Below, in pieces: positions 25,780 to 36,200 of a DNA stretch of 64,000 nt. Under the pieces are notes generated by a model. It ran no database searches. It had not been told where the DNA came from and saw only the letters and a program-made list of their open reading frames with translations. The stretch comes from Lasioglossum baleicum. Taxonomy: Eukaryota > Arthropoda > Insecta > Hymenoptera > Halictidae. The DNA lies in assembly GCF_051020765.1 (NCBI RefSeq), contig NC_134942.1:2108001-2172000 (forward strand). Direction: 5' to 3'. Positions within the stretch are counted from its first letter, which is position 1, and each line of letters begins with the position of its first letter. The position numbers were made by a program, and so were the translations under genes.

Positions 25780-26030
25780 CCATATGATATCGAAACGGAT
25801 ATCATGTATTCTCCTCCATTTCCACTATCCCATTCCAGCACCATGCGCACACTCCAATGTCCCCCACTAACAATAAGACCGTAGAGTGCCGTAGACCACG
25901 GCGCGGCGCCCGTGACGTAGGCTAGTCTAGTCATCTGTGGTCATCAGAGAGGGGGTACATCATCTCACCGTGATTCTCCTCATATGGCATCACTGTATCG
26001 CGCAGTGTCGTGCCACCAAAATCGTGGTAC
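25780..26030 (+). repeat. GGTCATCAGA repeat, copy 2
   Basis: The core at 25939 reads GGTCATCAGAGAGGGGGTAC. It continues with CATCTCACCGTGATTCTCC and CACTGTAT, then GTGCCACCAAAATCGTGG. The core and the later part (GTGCTGCCCCCACAAAAATC in copy 3) recur at 31.7 kb. Confidence 0.6.
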
Positions 26031-28334
26031 CGTGGCACTAAACCATACCCCCACTATGTATGACCTACTGTTCCTTTTTCCAACGCGCTCGCGCGCTACA
26101 CGCACCAGCGTACTTCTACCATGTGACATGGTCACATGGTAGGGGCAAGGTCATAGTGGAGGCTGGTGGGGCTATGGTATGCGGTGCGGTGCTAAGGGTG
26201 CTAAGCACTGCTTGCGACAGATGAAGCGCGCCCTTTCTCCATGGTAATCCACGGACGCTGGTGGGGCACACTGGGCGCTATGATGGGGACTGGGGACGGG
26301 GACAGTCTTGTCTGAATTCTGAATTGTGACAATGAGACGAAAATGCCCACCCCTGATCTAAGGGATATGTATTTGGTGCCAACGTTCCGCGGTCGTTTGC
26401 TGAAAGTCTGCTGCCAATCTAGCAGCACTTTGCTTACTATCGGGTTCCCATATATTTCTGTTTCTAAATTGACAACACTTTCTGCAGTAAATATATTGGA
26501 GATTTAATATTACTCTATAAATATTATGTTATAACACATGTATAATAACATCTTTATTACAGCAAATTATCTACAGTTATTTAGTTTTCCATAACTAATC
26601 TTGATAAACTTTGATAACATTTTGAATTTAATTATTCAAACTAGATCAAGAGATGTTTATAGTAAAAATGGAAATTCTTTACAAATATACTAATATATAA
26701 GAGGTTTCTCACTTTTTCCATGGAAGTATTATATACTTATCGACAAAATTAAATATCCAATGATAATCTTTATAATAATATATAAATTATATATGAATAT
26801 ATTTAAAACTAAGAATTCATTAGAAATGCTAAAAAATGCATAGATATAAAGGTGGAGTTATACAATTCTAATAAAAAAGATATTATACATATATTGATAT
26901 GTGTAAAATTAATGAAAGTAAAGTATAAAATTCTAACTTTTTTTATACAGCAACTTCTTTATTATCAACTAAATGTTTCAACAAATGCCCATTTAACGAG
27001 GCACTTCAATTCATTGATCTTTTGCAACTACTTGCTTCATATACTTTTCCATTCTAGAAAATATACCGTAGTTTTATATTTTATTTATCAGTAACACATA
27101 TTTTCCAAAAAAAAATGAACAAATTGTACAGAAATTACTTAAGCATAATCGAATGAAATATCTGTAGCATTTCTGGTGCAAGTAAGTTTTTTAATGTATT
27201 GTCTATTTTATATATTTTATATATATCATCTTATCCATTAAATCTTCTTTACAAGTATGAGCAAATTAGTAATGACAAAAAATATTTTAATCCAGCAAGC
27301 AATACTTTTATGAGTTATATGATGTTTCAAAATACATTTTTTTTCCTTGTTTACCTTCCTGTTTTAAAGCCATATAAGTACATGTTTGGGAATGCTGTAA
27401 ACTAAATATTTATATGTATGTATATCTATGTATAATACAAATACTAATTGTAAGAAAATTGTTTTCCGGAAACAATTATATACGTTTTCGGCACACTTTT
27501 TGGTATCTACATTAATCTTGATTTACTTAAAAAAAATTGAATAAATGATGCAGATTCTCGCTTAATAGTTTATATTTATACAATAAAATGTTAATTATCA
27601 TAATGAGGAGAGAAAAATTATTATGAAGATGGAACCAATTATACATATATCATGTAGTATGCTAATAAATAAAGTACTTCAATATATGTAAATGTTATCG
27701 AAGTTGTTATACACACATTTTAAAAATGCAACTTCACACATTCGTAAAATTTGAAATATGCTCGATCACTTATTATTTAAAATTCATAATTATAAATAAA
27801 ATTGATTACGTTCCATAATCTATAATTCAATTATTGTAATATCTTTTACGTGGTATTGTATAATCACGACAATGATAAATAAGTCAGGATTATCAGACAA
27901 TTAGTTAGTAGACATAATGACATACAGAAAATTTAATATCTGTATAACAAAACAATCAACCCAGTACTTTTGTTTTGCTTCAGGGATACATTAATGGTAC
28001 CAAAATCAGAGCTATAAATTATACTAATTGCACAAGCCATTTCGTAATTGAATATGAAAAAAAGGAGGTCACGCAAGATGCTACATTCACTTAGTTTCGC
28101 TATAAACGAATAATTTTAAGTAAAAACCCACAAATTTACACTAACATTAAGTAATTATCCATTAAAATTATACCTTTTTTGCAGAAATAGAAATCTTCTT
28201 ACAATCGATGTATTTTATTGTTAGAAGATTCTTTACAAATATGTCTGATGAACCAGCGAATAAATCTAAACAACATCTTTGTATTCCCCGCAATATAGAA
28301 AATACAGTTTCATTCTGTTTACTCTTACAAAACT

Positions 28335-28340
28335 TTTATT
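28335..28340 (-). terminator. Candidate polyadenylation signal of Ubc13
   Basis: AATAAA on the minus strand about 120 nt after the stop codon. Another AATAAA at 28219-28214 is an alternative. Which is used cannot be told from sequence. Confidence 0.4.
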
Positions 28341-28459
28341 ATTTTTATAGCAAAATTGTGGACATAGGTGCAGGGTGGTACGCAGCTGGTGCGGGTAATG
28401 TGATCAGTAAACTCGGAAAAATAGGGGTAATGTCACTTTGCATCATGGATGATCTGAGA

Positions 28460-28670
28460 TCAGTTGTCCATAGCATATCTCCGAGTCCACTCTTTGGCAT
28501 TACGTATTGCTTCAATTTCATTTACTTTCCAGAGTTCAGCAACATCATTTGCCAAAGGATCGTCTGGGTTCGGCGCGCTTAAAAGTGCTTGTATCGACAG
28601 TAAAACTGTTCTAATTTGAAGAGCAGGACTCCATTTCTCTTTGAGGATATCCAAACAAATCCTGCCCAAT
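28460..28670 (-). CDS. Ubc13 coding exon 2 (last)
   Basis: Encodes the end of Arg82 through residue 151 and the TGA stop at 28462-28460, and includes the active-site Cys87. The acceptor TTACATAG leaves one base to complete the split Arg codon. Confidence 0.96.
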
Positions 28671-29463
28671 CTATGTAACAAATATAAACATTTTTAACAA
28701 AAAATATACAAATTTCAGTTCCGCTTTTTAAAATTCCATAACCAAGAACACCGATCTAACAGGAGGGTAGACTTGTTTCTACGATTTCAAGGGTTCGGGA
28801 TGCGTTTTCTCATTTCTTGATAATGCTCTCGATCGGGTTTGTCAGTAGTCGAAAGCGCTAGAAATTCTATTAATAATGCAAATTATGCCTCGTACATGTA
28901 AAAATAGGATTTTTGAGGGCGATTGAAAAACCCCATTAATACCCCAAGATATTTCAATACTACCCTTTGGTAACGTTAAACTTTTCACTCTACCATTCTA
29001 AATATTTTAATATTACCCCTTGGTAACATATTAAACTTCTCAATTTGCTTTATCGAGAATTGAGAAGGCGCATCCCGTACCCTTGCAATCCTGGAAACGT
29101 GAGTCTACCCCCTTAATCTCATCGATGTTTTCCAACGACAAAGCAATAACATCTACGGAAAAGTTATTTCAATCACGATAGAAACAAAGCGATAAAAAAT
29201 TAACATATAAGTAAATACCTGTCTATATTTGGATGATAAATTTTTGTAATGAATCTAACTTTAGGCGCAGACATTGGATAGTCTTCTGGTAGGAACAACT
29301 CAAGTTTAAAAAGTCCACCTTCGAACGGCGAATCTTCGGGTCCAGTTACTATTACATGAAAATACCTAGCATTTGTATCGTCTGGAACAGCGCTGATACC
29401 AGGAACTGGTTCTTGCATTAATCTCTGTGTTTCTTTGATAATCCTTCGTGGTAGAGCAGCCAT
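28460..29463 (-). CDS. Ubiquitin-conjugating enzyme E2 N (Ubc13, bendless)
   Basis: Two coding exons: 29463-29219 (81 codons plus 2 nt, donor CAG/GTATTT) and 28670-28460 (acceptor TACATAG, ends in TGA). Together they give 151 residues, the usual family length. The UBC fold runs end to end: LPRRIIKETQRL, YFHVIVTGPEDSPFEGG, KIYHPNID with the HPN motif, and RICLDIL with catalytic Cys87, then WSPALQIRTVLLSIQALL and NPDDPLANDVAE. Ubc13 pairs with a Uev/Mms2 partner to build Lys63-linked ubiquitin chains in DNA damage tolerance and immune or JNK signalling; in Drosophila the gene is bendless. The start is fixed by similarity to family N-termini and by a probable acceptor (TTTTTTAG) 16 nt upstream, so an untranslated first exon lies further up. 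It is head to head with SCAPER. Nothing looks broken. Confidence 0.97.
28760..29112. mobile_element. TTAA-flanked MITE in the Ubc13 intron
   Basis: About 353 bp with long terminal inverted repeats of roughly 60 bp. The left end has GGGTAGACTTGTTTC, then TCAAGGGTTCGGGATGCG; the right end is its inverse (CGCATCCCGTACCCTTGCAA, then GTGAGTCTACCCCC). The right side abuts TTAA (29113-29116) and the left side CTAA, a decayed match. TTAA targets are the mark of piggyBac-type elements. It fills most of the 548-bp intron. A sister copy is at 56179. Confidence 0.8.
29219..29463 (-). CDS. Ubc13 coding exon 1
   Basis: Encodes residues 1-81 (MAALPRRIIKETQ to YHPNID) plus two bases of Arg82. The donor is CAG/GTATTT. 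Confidence 0.96.
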
Positions 29464-29715
29464 GTTTGATGTAAAACCCCTAAAAAAAGTTTTTTTGCTT
29501 CCTCTAACTTGTTTTTCAATCAATAAATACAATCTAAAATAAAGAACGCACAAACTGAAATACAATTATCTACTATACATTGCATTGCCAAAGCACGTTG
29601 TTTATGAGTTATGATAAATAGTTTCCTTTTTTAAATAGGTTATACTATAAATTTGAAAGAATATGCAACTGCTTTCCTAAAATATAAATCATATAAATAT
29701 ATATATTCAGTATAT

Positions 29716-29718
<3 letters not shown>

Positions 29719-29752
<34 letters not shown>
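29719..29752 (+). repeat. (GA)n microsatellite
   Basis: Uninterrupted GA array of about 16 units. Confidence 0.9.
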
Positions 29753-29754
<2 letters not shown>

Positions 29755-31539
29755 TAGTAATAACATAAAAATGTAGGCTTTCTTATACAAAAGAATTTAT
29801 TACTTTATTCAGAGCACGTATATGTGAAATTATAAAATAAAATTGACTACCTCACAGAAACTTAAATGCATAATATAAGGAACAGTTACGTGAAAGAGAT
29901 AAATGCAGAAATTTCCTAACACGTGTACAAAATTTGATCGATATTCTGATAATTTTTTAGTCAATTTGTAGCATAGCATAAAACGTACACATAAGATACA
30001 GGCATGAGTTAATAAATGACCAACAAAAGTAAATGTAGGTTATCAGAAAATGGTTTACTTTATTTTTATAAACATAGTGTACACTATGGAATTATCGAAA
30101 GTTTTATACTACAAGTCTTCAACAGGACCGGCAATGTGTGCACCGTTAATTGACAGTTTGTCACGCTACGTACTTAAAGCTCTACTGAAAATGAGAAATT
30201 TGTATCGGTGTACAACAACAGAACGTATTGTTCAAAGACGAATCTACCCAGGGGTTATCGTAACGAACGTGACAACATTGAATGGATCGAACGGAAAAAG
30301 CGTAAATGTACAATGTTTCTCCTTGAATATCTTTGCCAACCTCCAAAGCTGCTCGAAGACTTCTACATATGCGTAAACAATGAATTCGTGCACGTAGTCA
30401 CGTATCGCGTAAAACTCAACTGTGCAGACAATCCCAGTTGTGTAAGAACGTTGAGAAAAGATTGGTTTACGTATAGCCGTAAAATACGTACGATTATCTG
30501 AAAATTTCCCCGCGTCACCCCGCAAAGTCTGGCAGATCGTCCGCCTCTCTTGGTGGCCTTTTCTTCTGGAAACCTCCAAATCGATTTTTAATCCTATTTT
30601 CGCAGTCGGTCACCGTCTTATGATGATCGGCTTCCCAGCCGACTTTAAAAAAACTATTTGTAATCTATGATACAAGCCCAAAGAGACACTTAACGAAGTG
30701 TTAATTAAATTTCCCCACGTAAATGTGTGCTACAGTCCTCGCAACCGCTTCTCGCGATTCATCTTATCACGCGTTGATGGCGCTGGACGTGAATTCACTG
30801 CGTAAACCAATTTAACAGTTTCTTCGAGGAACACTTCTCACTGCCGTGGTACGACACACTGGATAACTTCGAAACAAAATTCAATTATACACTGTTACTA
30901 TCCGGAACATTCTTATGCAAAAATCGGATTAATTTTATTGCGAATACAGTTCTCAGAGAAATGTCGTTTATGTAACCAATGATACTCTACGAAACTTTTA
31001 TGTATAAAGAAAAATCGTAAACCAGTTATAATTTACTTTACTATTTATGAGAACGTATTGCTTGGAAGTTTGAAATGTTTATTAGCGTAAGTAGATGCGT
31101 AATTAATTGTATGACTGCATAATAAATGTATATATACAATATATATATATACTTATATATATAAATTATGTAGTTACCAAGGAAAAATGTGTTTTATTTA
31201 CATATCTAAATTATTTAAACTATTGCGTACGTAGTATTAGTTTGGAAAAATGAAGACAAAATATATGAATACATTCGGAAAATGTTTAATGGAAAGAGAA
31301 ATATATATTTATGTATCATATAAGTTTCAGAAGACCAATTTTTAGTATCGGTAATAACTCTCTGGTATATATGTAGAATCGAGTACTTTTATAATATGTA
31401 TATGTAAATTTAGCAAAACACAATGACTATATAATTTAGTGTCAATGCTGCACGTATATAAACAGAGAGGATATGAGAGTGCTCACTCCCGGGGTCTGGT
31501 CTGAGTTGCCTCCAGTGGCCTCCAGTATCAGTGTGGCCA

Positions 31540-31850
31540 GATGAGGTTGCCGGCAACCTCATTTCCCCCTCCACCTTATCCCCTTCCCCTATCCTATTCC
31601 ACCGTTCAGTCCCTATCGCGCACGCGCAACGTGTCTTCCATTCGCCTCACTCTGCCTCACTCTATTCTCGTCGCGCAACGTGTCACATATTACTCTGGTC
31701 ATCAGAGAGGGGGTACTTGTATTCCCCCCGATTCCTTTTCGATTACCCCTGTCTGGACACACTGTCCAGTATAGTGCTTGATAGTGCTGCCCCCACAAAA
31801 ATCTTAGCCTGGATCAGCTCCTATAGGAGCCTATAGGCGCACGGTAGGGT
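31540..31850 (+). repeat. GGTCATCAGA repeat, copy 3
   Basis: The core at 31697 (GGTCATCAGAGAGGGGGTAC) is followed by CCCCCCGATTCC, then GTGCTGCCCCCACAAAAATC, matching the order in the 25.9-kb copy. The upstream part is CCTATCC-rich and also resembles that copy only loosely. Confidence 0.5.
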
Positions 31851-32512
31851 AGAGCAGACGCTTAGCCATAGACGAGATACTATCACAGACGAGATATAAG
31901 GAAATTTATATTTTACACTTTACACTTTTCAATGCAGCCACTGGCAGCGGCAGGCAGCAGGCAGGCAGCCACAAATGCGGCACTGTCAGTGGAACCAACA
32001 AATTGCAGCAAAACTTTATGTATATAGCAGTATATAGCAGTATATAGAATATAGAATATAAATAGAAACTGATAGAAACGATATTTGTCAGAAAATGTCT
32101 TGACTGCTTGCTGCTACTGAAATGTTACTTCAAAGTTTATGCGATTTAAAATCAATTTGTAATCAAACGTTGTTTGATATTTTGTAATTATTATCATAAC
32201 AAAAGTAAGTTTCTACATCGCTATTGTTGAATATATAAATAGTGTTTCAACTTATAGAGTGATGTCATAGAATGTGTATACAAATTTATGTATATATTAT
32301 TGTTTCAATGATTATTGCTGATAATGTTAGCAACATGATTTAACAGTTTTTAGTAGGTTATTAGTGTTTTATTTGTTTGGAGACACGTTTGCTGTTCTTT
32401 ATTTCGTAGTATTTAGTATTTAATAATTTAATGACAGCCGTATAACCTCAAAAGTGAAACAAAATATTAAATAAACTGTTACTTTGCTAAAATAATATTC
32501 AAATGTTATTAT

Positions 32513-32663
32513 TAGACAGCGGATTTTATAGAATTTAAGACAGTAAAAATATTAAAAGAATTTAAAAATACTGTTACATTATTTTCATTTATTAAACATA
32601 TTCACTGCAGTTTGTTGTGATCCAGGTAGAAAATTTTTATTGTGCATAAAGCTCTGCTGTCTA
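32513..32663. mobile_element. TAGACAGCGG-family MITE
   Basis: The left end TAGACAGCGGATTTTATAG and the right end GCATAAAGCTCTGCTGTCTA are inverted repeats. The inside has AGTAAAAATATTAAAAGAAT and CACTGCAGTTTGTTGTGATC as in other copies. Length is 151 bp and it is flanked by TTAT/TCAT sequence; a TA duplication is possible. Confidence 0.8.
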
Positions 32664-32910
32664 ATCATTATCATACGTGACTGATTTATTTACTTATAGA
32701 TATTGTTCGTTTATTTCGTTATCTTTTATGAAATATAACTTTCATTTAAAACGTTTGGCTTATTAGAAAGTTTGGTTGCCAGTGTATTATGTATGAAATT
32801 ATTTTCTCGTTAATTTAGAAGTCTAAGTAAAAGTTTAGAAGAATATTTTGAACAAGTTACTAAGGAAACAGTGTAATGAAACTTTTCTATTTTATAGAAG
32901 GCTATTAAAA

Positions 32911-33121
32911 ATGGCTGACGTGCGATTGCTAATACAAGAGGAAGGTCGGGCAGCTAGAAATTTGATAGCTTTTAATGTACCAGTTGGAACGAGTAATAGT
33001 GAGAAGGTTACTAGAAAACCACCTAGTGTGCCGAGAATATCACAATCGAGTACAACCAAACGATCAATGAAACCAACCACCAGAGTACGATCAGCTTCCA
33101 CTGGTCGAGATAAAAAATCTG
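32911..33121 (+). CDS. SCAPER exon 1 (first coding)
   Basis: Residues 1-70 from MADVRLLIQEEGRAARN, with donor CTG/GTAAGC leaving one base of Glu71. An acceptor (TTTTATAG) 13 nt before the ATG shows that an untranslated exon precedes it. Confidence 0.9.
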
Positions 33122-33226
33122 GTAAGCTAAAGTTATAAGTAGACTGCGGGGATGTTCATGTAAGTTTGAATTTTTCCAGGCAAATTTCAAGAAAGTGGGA
33201 ACAAATAATTATTTTTAGTATTTAAG

Positions 33227-33261
<35 letters not shown>

Positions 33262-36200
33262 CAATTTTGAATGTACGCTAAATTGCTTTGTTTTTATGAT
33301 AGAATTACAGGCAAGATACTGGGCTTTTTTATTTGGTAATCTGCAAAGAGCTGTTGACGGTATTTATCAAACGTGCGAAGAAGATGAAAATATTTCAGAA
33401 TGCAAAGAAGTGATACTAGTTTTAGAAAACTATACAAGAGATTTCCATAATTTGATCGAATGGTTTAAAGTGAAATGGGCATATGAAAATTCATCACCTC
33501 CGCTGAGACGTACTCCATTAGCCTGGGAAGTTAGGAAAACATCTCCTTGTCGCATCTGGAATTCGACGATGATTCCAAAATCCACTAGTCCTTTGCAAAG
33601 AATGAGCCCTACCGAATCTGTGTGTCGAAGTCCCGTTGACCAAATTATTTCAGAAAGTAAGACTACTATTTCTATAGATAATAAGGTCAACCAGATAAAA
33701 GGAGAGCCTGCACACAAATTGGTAAAAGATAATAAAAGTAATGTCACCAGAAATAATTCAACTTTAAGTGAAAAATGTAAAAGTCCAATAGATAAGGGAA
33801 TAAGTCAATCATTGATCAAAGAGAAACTCACCTCAATGAAAGTAAATAAAACTCTTGTCAAACATGTAATATGTTCGAAAACAAGCGGTAGCATTGGAAC
33901 GGATCAAAAGCCAAACGATAATTCGCAACGTGATCTGAAAAGTAAGTTGGATACCAAAAATGTTTCGAAACCAATTAAAAATACATTACACAATAATTCT
34001 ACTAAAATAGCAGATTCTAATATAATACTAGAGAAAAATGAACAAATAATCCAGAATGATAAAAATATACAATTAAATAATCTTACATCGACGGGGAAAG
34101 AACATTCTAAATCTATCGGTGTGGATAATAAATTGAGTGCTCAAAATAGTCCATTAGTTAAGTCCACAAGTCCCAGGAATGATATAGGACTTGGCAAAAA
34201 TGAAATTAATGCAAAAGTAAAGAAGCAAAGCACAGGGAAAAGTGTTCGAGCTGTTGGCATAGAGAATATAACACCTGAAAATAAATTAATAGAATCTAAC
34301 AATACTATCGTGAAAGAAAATAATAGTATTAGCTCAACGAATAAAAGTGTACAGAGTATTACAAAAGTTTCAAATAAAATCACTCAAAAACCAAAAACAC
34401 AGTCCAATGCGAGTGATAATATAAATATTAAAGTTGTTACAAAAACTGTGTCGGACATGTCCTGCAATAATTCCAACAAAGGATCATCAGTTAATATTAA
34501 CAAACCAGCATATTCTACGGTATCGCAAATGAAGGTTACTAAAACGAAACAACCAGGTCTCCCAGAAACTCCGAAATTTTTTCGAAGTAAAACCACGCTA
34601 AGTGATAAATATATATCGACTTCAAACAAAATGAAACCCGGAACATCCGTCATAGTGAGGCAACGATTTCAATCTTTCGATGACAAGGTATTTTATCACT
34701 TTGTACTTTATTAGTAGACAGCGGATTTTATGCATTTATGAGAAAAATGAGTAGGTGTAATTTAAAAAAGGAAAACCATCAGAAAAATTTAAAAATTGTG
34801 TTAAATTATTTCCAATCTATTAAACACATTAAGAAAGAAAATGAACTTCCACTTCACTCCAGTTTGTTGTAATTCAGGTACAAAGTTTTTTTTTTGTATA
34901 AAAGATCTGTGCTGTATATTTATTAGTATTTTTATAAAATTTGTAATTACTAGACTGCGGGTATTTACGCAATTTTAAATTCTGTTGAATTTAATACTCC
35001 AGCATTCTTTGAAAATTTTTGTAAATCATAAATGTATAAAGATCCGCAGTCTAGTAATTACTTAGTAATTACTTTCAGTTAAAATGTAAATGGTATGAAC
35101 TGTTGTATTCTTATTAGATTTCGGAACAAAGTACGCTGAAAAAGGATCAAAGCTGTAAGGATATAAGCATAAACGGTTCGGTAGAGGTATTAACAAAACA
35201 AACGCTTACCGTCAAGACAAAAGAAGAGAATGATGGTTGGCAAACGGTTAGAGGCCGTTGCAGAAGAGGAAGTACTCATAATTTAAATATGTCTACAAGA
35301 TTTCACAAACCGAGTACCGCTACATCTTTACCAGCTCTATCTATAGAAAGTCCGTCAGAAAAATGTAAAAAGAAATGCTTGACTCCAGATGGAAATGGCA
35401 AACAGAAAAAGAAATGTATTGCGGAAAAAGAAGGGAAAAACATAAGTAACGAAGTAGAAAAAGTGAAAGGGGAGTCGGTCGCAAGCCTTACCATTAAAGA
35501 TAAGGTAGAAGAGGTTTTCAAAAACACCGTTAATTTGAATGAAATAAATTCTACATCGATGATTGCAGCTATATTTAAAAGCGACGCAGAGCTGCTCGAA
35601 AAGCGTATACAACAATTTATGGCTGCCCAAGCAGAAAGAGAGAGAATCATTTTGGAAGAGGAAAGAAAAACAGAAGAAGCTGATTCTCAGCGATCGCAGC
35701 AGTTGTCGGATGAAGAAGCTTCGTTACGTAGGCAAATTTTAGAGTTAGGATGTGCAGAAACTGATGTTGACACAGAAACTGACGAGACAGATGGTGAAAT
35801 GGTCCTTGAAATAGAGGATGAACCAGCAACGTCTCCTACTGCGGTGCCTGATGACGTCAGTTTAGAAGATAGGTACATATACACATATACACATATATAT
35901 ATATATATATATATGTGTGTACAGGGTGGTTTACCAGATATTACCACCTCGATTTTCGTTATTATCATTATCCATAGCGAAGAATGTTTATATAAGGTTG
36001 AATGGTTTCGAGAGATGCATACTTTGGTGTTGTGAGTTTCTCTGTAGGTGGAACCATCCTGTATATGAGAGAGATTCATTACGTTTAATATGTCTTTTCT
36101 TTTGGATAGAATTTAACTTGGATTGTTCTAGGTATGAGAATGTATTAGAGGGAATGTCTTGGGCTGAGTGTGTAGACACGCTCGCACAATTACGTGCGTT

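Larger units (their letters stand above)
22431..28459. other. No gene seen; repeats and AT-rich spacer
   Basis: It holds a TAGACAGCGG-family element at 23150-23319, a diverged TATACAGGGTG-type relative near 23440, and repeats at 25062-25240 and 25780-26030. From about 26460 to 28200 there is very AT-rich sequence with no conserved frame. The last part should include the 3' untranslated region of Ubc13 (minus strand). Confidence 0.5.
29464..32897. other. Divergent intergenic region between Ubc13 and SCAPER
   Basis: Both genes point away from here and both show a splice acceptor just before the coding start, so each should have an untranslated first exon and a promoter in this stretch. The GC-richer part at about 30500-30660 is one candidate. 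It also contains a (GA)n array at 29719, a GGTCATCAGA repeat at 31.7 kb, a GC-rich low-complexity stretch (GGCAGCGGCAGGCAGCAGG near 31950) and a MITE at 32513. No core promoter element is distinct enough to call. Confidence 0.5.

Noticed and set aside
28208..28582. 124-codon plus-strand frame
   Set aside because: Its second half is antisense to the last Ubc13 exon.
33430..34653. Minus-strand frames of 80-105 codons
   Set aside because: Antisense shadows of SCAPER exon 2.
35884..36035. Extension of SCAPER exon 3 through the donor
   Set aside because: The open frame runs on into a TA microsatellite (YIYTYTHIYIYIY); the GT donor at 35873 and exon 4 restore the conserved sequence.
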